64,000 bases of DNA, taken from the NCBI GenBank assembly GCA_030248135.1, contig JASANC010004083.1, forward strand, positions 1 through 64,000. Reading direction: 5' to 3'. Shown piece by piece: positions 59,601 to 64,000 of the stretch. The notes below the pieces were generated by a model. That model was given only the letters and a program-made list of their open reading frames with translations, was not told where the DNA came from and did not search any database. The stretch comes from Theristus sp. LFF4_11 (taxonomy: Eukaryota; Nematoda; Chromadorea; Monhysterida; Xyalidae). The first letter of the stretch is position 1, and each line of letters begins with the position of its first letter. A program made the position numbers and the translations under genes.

Positions 59601-62040
59601 TGTTTTTATCGTTTTTATCTGTTGGTTTCTTTCACAAACGCAGCACAATAAAACTTACTGTATTCCTCAATTAATTTAATTTTACCACAATTAAATTCAT
59701 TCCCTTTTTGGTCTGCATCTATCACAATTGAAAGCGCAGAAATTATGCAAATACGTTTCATTTTTCAGACAAGCCGCTGCGGCATTTGGGGTCCGGACAT
59801 CAAAAGCCGCAGCGGCTGACGCAGCTTCATTTCTTCATTCATGATGAAGCTGGTCAGCGCGCTTCAGCGCGCTTCAGCGCGCGCGTTCGTGAATGGACAA
59901 AAAACCTAAAAAGCCGCAGCGGCTGACGCAGCTTCACTTCAGGCCGCTTCATCATTCATGATGAAGCGCTTCAGCGCGCTTCAGCGCGCGCGTTCGTGAA
60001 TGGGCAAAAAACCTAAAAAGCCGCAGCGGCTGACGCAGCTTCATTTCTTCATTCATGATGAAGCTGGTCAGCGCGCGTCAGCGCGCTTCAGCGCGCGCTT
60101 GCATGAATGGGCCTTAAATCGTCAATTCCCACAGAATTCGACCGAATATTTCCGAACCTTTCAGTTTGCGACATCAGTAAGGGGGCGTGCACCAAGCTTA
60201 AAAACGCCTCTCACGTCTCCAACTACTGGACGATAGGAAAATGCGACGAAAAACACAAGCACACACGGTTTCCGGGTTAGCCCTGGCTAAAAAATCGCCT
60301 GAAATCCCTAACAACAACAACAACAGCACACTCAACACTCACTTTCACCGTGATCCAATCAGATCCCTTTTCCGAGATTCCGTAGGCGAATATCGATCCG
60401 TCCTCAGTGAACGACTTTATTCGAACGTGCGTCGTCCCGTCCTCTGACAGTTGATTTGGGTCCAAAAACACTCGGCCCGCATCCCGGGGCGTTTCCGCGA
60501 TGTAAAAGACGCTGGAATTGTTGGGACAATTTTTTGGTCAAGCGACTCCTGATCGGTTGAATGTACACGTGTTTATTATTAAAATTTTTTTCTGGTTCTG
60601 CGACTCAATGCACGTATGCGGTTTCATGACTGACTTGGCTCGGCTTGACGCGGCAATTCAAAGCTGCAAACCAAAGTGACGCTAGCCTCTCAGTCTCTTT
60701 TGTAAATGCAAAATAAAAACTGTCTTTTTTACGCCCAGAAAATTTTCTCACACTAGAAAAACCGGTTTATATGCCCAAGTTGACTGGACAAGTCAATCGT
60801 GCGCGATATGAACATGAATGAAGAATTGATTTCATTCATTCTCTCAGTGACTTGCGTGCGAATGAACAGAATACAAACAAGTTCGACTGATTTTCCATTC
60901 TACCTTTGATTCTGCAGCCCGGAATTGTAGCTGTAGAAATAGTAGTCGCCGTGCTTCGACGGGCAACTGTATTTCTCGTGATCCCACAGTTTCGTTAGCC
61001 TGAAAATTTGAATATTTATTCATTGGAGTGAAAACTATCAACAATTTACGCACAATTTTTGAAATCTAAATCTATGAGCACGTTGATTGGTCGGGTGCGT
61101 AACCGAAGTGCGAGTCGAAAGACCGTGGACTGTTTGTTTCACGAATTGGTATCACCCCAAGGTTGCGTATTCCGCATCAAAACCTGCGCCTTTCCTCATA
61201 GTCAACATTTGCGACAACACTAAAATTATCACGCTTTACCACAGCGAACTGCAAACCGAGAAGTGCCCTAAGCACAGAGCGGGGCTTACAGACTGCCCCG
61301 CTAACGTGGGAAGGGTAGCGTTTCAACGGGACTGTGAGCCGTCTGTTCCTTTAAATTTGGTGACTTCGGGTTTTCCGAACTCGCTGGGCAGCGTGCTCCA
61401 AATAAAGTATAAAACTTGTGCATATGCCTGACACTTACCATGTGTCGAATAAAATCAACCAATCAATAAAAAAACCCGTGAAACTTAGCCAAGACAAACA
61501 AGACGTACCTTTCATTCACCTGTTCCCTGACTTCGCACGCGTCAAAGAACGGCCTCGAGATGTCGTTCAGCTTTGTCACAAACTCTTTCGTCTCCTCACC
61601 ATCGGGGTCTTCCAGCCATCGATAAGGATCAGCGACCTGCGCAGTAAACGATTTACAGTTTTCTAGAAAACTGTAAAAAACAAGCCCGTTGTTGTGCATT
61701 CTCGCATTTGAATCAGGCATGTTGTTGATTGGTTGCATCGAGCTGGTCGTTGGTTCGACCAATCAGTGAGCGCAACTCGAAAGCAGCCAATCAGCTGAAT
61801 GCCAACCAGTGCACAGTACAACCGAATTCGGTGTGTCAATTGGAACAATTTTCACTCGCCGAAAATTAAAAAAACCAACAAATGGTGACCAACACATGCA
61901 AATCACGTGTCACCACCACCGCGGCCGTGCGGCAAAACTTCCAGTTAAAAAAACGTTACCTTTGTGCCAGAATACTCCTCCACGATCGTTTCATCCCGCC
62001 GCGCGAGCGGATACTTTGCGGCATCGATCGAAACGGCCAT
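50269..62040 (-). CDS. PREP: Prolyl oligopeptidase C (prolyl endopeptidase, S9A), cytosolic type
   Basis: Exons (minus): 61960-62040, 61509-61636, 60904-60999, 60343-60511, 56175-56276, 55564-55706, 55211-55326, 55041-55090, 54802-54897, 54399-54605, 53739-53822, 53278-53391, 52722-52873, 52215-52331, 51780-51875, 51325-51426, 50684-50909, 50269-50334; 2145 nt, 714 aa, against about 710 for the vertebrate enzyme. It starts directly with [17 protein letters not shown], so no signal peptide. Markers: [56 protein letters not shown]. Triad Ser559, Asp644, His684, with the specificity-related Arg646. Cuts small peptides after proline. Exon 10 fuses two exons that remain separate in copies A and B. 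Intron 4 is 4.1 kb and full of nested elements. All key residues are present, so it should be active. Confidence 0.93.
50585..50643 (+). repeat. (AAC)n microsatellite
   Basis: About 19 uninterrupted AAC/ACA units, in the intron just before the last exon of prolyl oligopeptidase C and 40 bp from the preceding donor. Open frames through it only encode homopolymers. Confidence 0.95.
52118..52190. repeat. GCATTCATG-family hairpin
   Basis: AGGCATTCATGAAACAT and TGCTGCATGAATGCCGCTT pair imperfectly around AATGACGCATAGCTACGCG. Related to 1253-1315 and 49243-49335; intronic in prolyl oligopeptidase C. Confidence 0.55.
56517..56850. repeat. CGCGCTGAAG palindromic array, left arm
   Basis: Repeated GCGCGCTGAAGCGCGCTGAC and its complement, plus ATGAAGCTGCGTCAGCCGCT and the palindrome TTGATGTCCGGACATCAA. 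The complement of the block, with two or three units of about 115 bp, lies at 59768-60115. Together they form a large interrupted inverted repeat in intron 4 of prolyl oligopeptidase C. Confidence 0.8.
56896..58889. mobile_element. hAT-like foldback element with 8-bp TSD
   Basis: The element starts TAGGGGTGGTAAAAAACGG and ends CGACCCACCCCTA. GTGACAAT flanks both sides exactly (56888-56895 and 58890-58897). An 8-bp duplication and TAGGGGTGG-type ends are characteristic of hAT elements. Arms are rich in CGGTTTTTTATACCG. No transposase frame is visible; a second hAT-like element (57450-58227) is inserted in it. Confidence 0.88.
57450..58227. mobile_element. Nested hAT-like element with 8-bp TSD
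   Basis: 778 bp, ends TAGGGTTGGCAAAATACCG / complement of GGTATTTTTACCATGCCAAC followed by CCTA. ATCACCAA flanks it at 57442-57449 and 58228-58235. Arms repeat TTTTACCGGTAAAA-type sequence. No coding capacity recognised. Confidence 0.88.
59518..59592 (+). ncRNA. Diverged tRNA-like (SINE-head-like) sequence
   Basis: TATAGTGCAGTGGTAACA resembles a Pol III A box and AAGTTCGAAACCC a B box, with normal tRNA spacing. The arms pair poorly and the residue before the would-be anticodon is not U, so this is not a functional tRNA. It is unlike the SINE at 10712. Confidence 0.3.
59768..60115. repeat. CGCGCTGAAG palindromic array, right arm
   Basis: Three units of about 115 bp read AAGCCGCAGCGGCTGACGCA, then TTCATTCATGATGAAGC, then GCGCTTCAGCGCGCG, then TTCGTGAATGG. 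They are the complement of 56517-56850. The last unit ends GCATGAATGGGCCTT, mirroring AAAGCGCCATTCATGG at the far left. Confidence 0.8.
60180..60325 (+). mobile_element. SINE 3' fragment
   Basis: TTAGCCCTGGCTAAAAAATCG and the following CTAACAACAACAACAAC tail match the 3' ends of the SINEs at 10712 and 39164; the tRNA head is absent. The tail comes within about 20 bp of the donor of prolyl oligopeptidase C exon 4. Confidence 0.55.
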
Positions 62041-62634
62041 TTTATTTGGCGGATAATCAGAATTCACGAGACACCGGTGATTTCGGTCGGTTGGAACGGA
62101 GCGATCTGGCGTCGTTGCGTAATAACAATGCCGCGGCGGGTTCCACGGAAATGCGGTGAACAGCAATGATTCGCTGCTGAATTCGAAACTCGCCAATCGA
62201 CGGGCCGCTCGCAATTGGAGACTCGTTGACAGTGAACAGAACAGCAGAATACTGCGCACACCGAACAACGGTTGATGGAAGCGAGAAGCCAGAACGCGAA
62301 ACAGATTTCTTTTCGTTGCGAATTTTGATTAGAGTCTGAAACATTTACAGTGCGTTTGCTCAAACCTGTCAGGTTTTTCTCTCGCGAAACACAGAGCACG
62401 AGAAATTTCAACGAATGAAGAGGGGAACAGATTTGGTTGGAATCAAAAAAAATATATATTCGTAGCGAAATATGTCGTTCCTTTCAACTGAATTCTGCAC
62501 ACGCTCTGTATTCATTTTGAAAAAGATGACAGGTTTGAAGAAACACATTTTACATGCTGCAGGTGCATGACAAAAGCCTTTCTTTAATTATCTGAATAAG
62601 CAGTCAACAGGAGCATGTAGTCATGCTACAAATA

Positions 62635-63096
62635 CCGTATTACCCCCAATAAACCCCCATGGGGGATTAATACGTCAGCGACTTTTAGGGGTGGGGGTTT
62701 ATTGGTGGGGGGGGGGGGATTATTGGTGGGGTTTATTATACAAAAATTTCTAGGGGTGGGGTTTTGTTGAAAAATGGCAAAAATACCTTGCATGGCAGGC
62801 AAGAAAGTTGCAGAAACTTCTACTTTTCACAGAGATTTCCTTTTGTAACAGCCTTTTGTAATGAAATTACCATTAACTCATCCATTTGGGGCCTTTGGTA
62901 GCACAATTTCACCAATGTCACTGCATTCAGCCACTGAATTCGCTGGGTATGTGTTTCAAACAGGTTTCCAATTAACCCCCATGGGGGATTATTTGTGGGG
63001 GGGGGGGGATTATTTGGAAACTGGTCGGGGGGGTGGGGGTTTATTGGTGGGGGGGGGGGGGATTAATGGTGGGGGGGTTTAATGGGGGTAATACGG
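62635..63096 (-). mobile_element. C/G-run MITE, copy 4, reversed
   Basis: 462 bp, ends CCGTATTACCCCCAATAAAC / complement of TTAATGGGGGTAATACGG, TA on both sides. Runs of up to 12 G lie on the + strand. Orientation is opposite to the copies at 36419, 37888 and 48243. Confidence 0.9.
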
Positions 63097-63401
63097 TATG
63101 CCAGTGATCTGATTTGGTGACTGTGAAATCGTGGTCTGAAACAAATTAACAAAAAAAACACATTGAAGTAAAAGTAATCTTAGAGAATGCTGTTTCTCAT
63201 GCGTACAGCTCATCAGAATTCACTAACCACTGGTTTGTTGCAACCAGAAAACCATCCCATCTTTGCAAAATAATTTCAAATTTTATTCGATCGTTTGGCT
63301 TTCAGCTTGTCGCTCTTCCTGCCATAACAGCAGGTGACATGACAACTGGTAACTGAGAAATGACCAATGAACCAGGACAGGAACAGGAATTTATTGTGCT
63401 A

Positions 63402-63552
63402 CAGTCCATCTGGAAAATATATGCAACATGACGCAAACATGACACCATGACCAACCAATCAGCGCTGAGAACACCTCATGATTAACCAATCAGCGCTGTG
63501 AGTTGCTATGACCAACCAATCAGGTAGTTGCATATATTAGCGAGATTGACTG
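63402..63552. mobile_element. TA-flanked MITE with CAGCGCTGA repeats, reversed copy
   Basis: Ends CAGTCCATCTGG and GCGAGATTGACTG, TA on both sides, interior ACCAACCAATCAGCGCTGAG. Complement of the element at 27425-27600. Confidence 0.65.
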
Positions 63553-64000
63553 TAGATCAATAAAACATTTTGAACCAACAAACTAATGTCGTAAAAATAT
63601 TTCAAAACCAGTGCTCAATAAAAAAATTAAATCAAGTCCATGACAAAACTTTTTTTCATATATGCATTCTGTTTGGCTAAACGTCGTCATTTCCGCAAGT
63701 TATCACATTTGTTTGCTGAAATTAGCGATGTCAAAAGAAAAAAAGGAACAGCACAACAAAACCTAAAGCTCACAACACAAAACAATGGGAAAATTGGAAT
63801 TTAGAACGGATGGCTCCAGGAAAAAATAGAATATGCAAACTAAACATAATTAAATAAAATCATACATACCGGTTTGAACGATTGAAAGGCAAAAAAAATA
63901 AAAAAAATTATTGTTACTCATGGTATGCTGAAATGGTATCAGTTGTAATGGGAGGGATGAAAATTGCAAGTTTCCAAAACAAAACAAAAAAATAATACCA

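Larger units (their letters stand above)
62041..64000. other. Upstream region of prolyl oligopeptidase C
   Basis: This should hold the promoter and 5' UTR of the gene ending at 50269. It also carries the reversed C/G-run MITE (62635-63096) and a TA-flanked MITE (63402-63552). No further exon is recognisable to the window end. Confidence 0.5.

Overview
The window reads as nuclear DNA of a small-genome invertebrate, most likely a nematode. Genes are cut into 50-250 nt exons by many introns whose 3' ends are mostly TTTTCAG-like. Blocks of GCCTAA, the complement of the nematode telomere unit TTAGGC, sit inside introns. The species cannot be named from sequence alone. Exon models below were built by joining splice sites in phase against remembered family patterns; all six have lengths divisible by three after joining.

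Layout. (1) 2.57-14.86 kb, + strand: one 26-exon gene for a secreted angiotensin-converting-enzyme-like metallopeptidase with two complete M2 domains in tandem (about 1241 aa). (2) 15.63-22.64 kb, - strand: a secreted C-type lectin whose last intron was blown up by a SINE that was itself split by a 4-kb foldback transposon. (3) 23.07-30.89 kb, - strand: a 15-exon GCC1/GCC88-like trans-Golgi coiled-coil protein with a C-terminal GRIP domain. (4) 32.07-62.04 kb, - strand: three tandem prolyl oligopeptidase (S9A) genes. The most upstream copy (62.0-50.3 kb) has no signal peptide and looks cytosolic. The other two (49.6-41.7 and 40.2-32.1 kb) have gained signal-peptide exons, and the middle one also carries a 12 x 15-residue repeat region ahead of the catalytic part.

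How the genes fit together. ACE-type enzymes remove C-terminal dipeptides and prolyl oligopeptidases cut after proline in peptides of roughly 30 residues or fewer. A secreted two-domain ACE, two secreted prolyl oligopeptidases and a secreted lectin within 50 kb suggest a locus enriched in exported, peptide-handling proteins (inference). GCC1 is an unrelated housekeeping neighbour.

The introns and spacers are densely filled with short mobile elements: TA-flanked MITE families (one with long C/G runs), 8-bp-TSD hAT-like elements nested in each other, tRNA-derived SINEs, foldback arrays, interstitial telomere repeats and minisatellites. Several nested insertions preserve clear empty-site evidence. 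No rRNA, CRISPR array, operon or prokaryotic feature is present.
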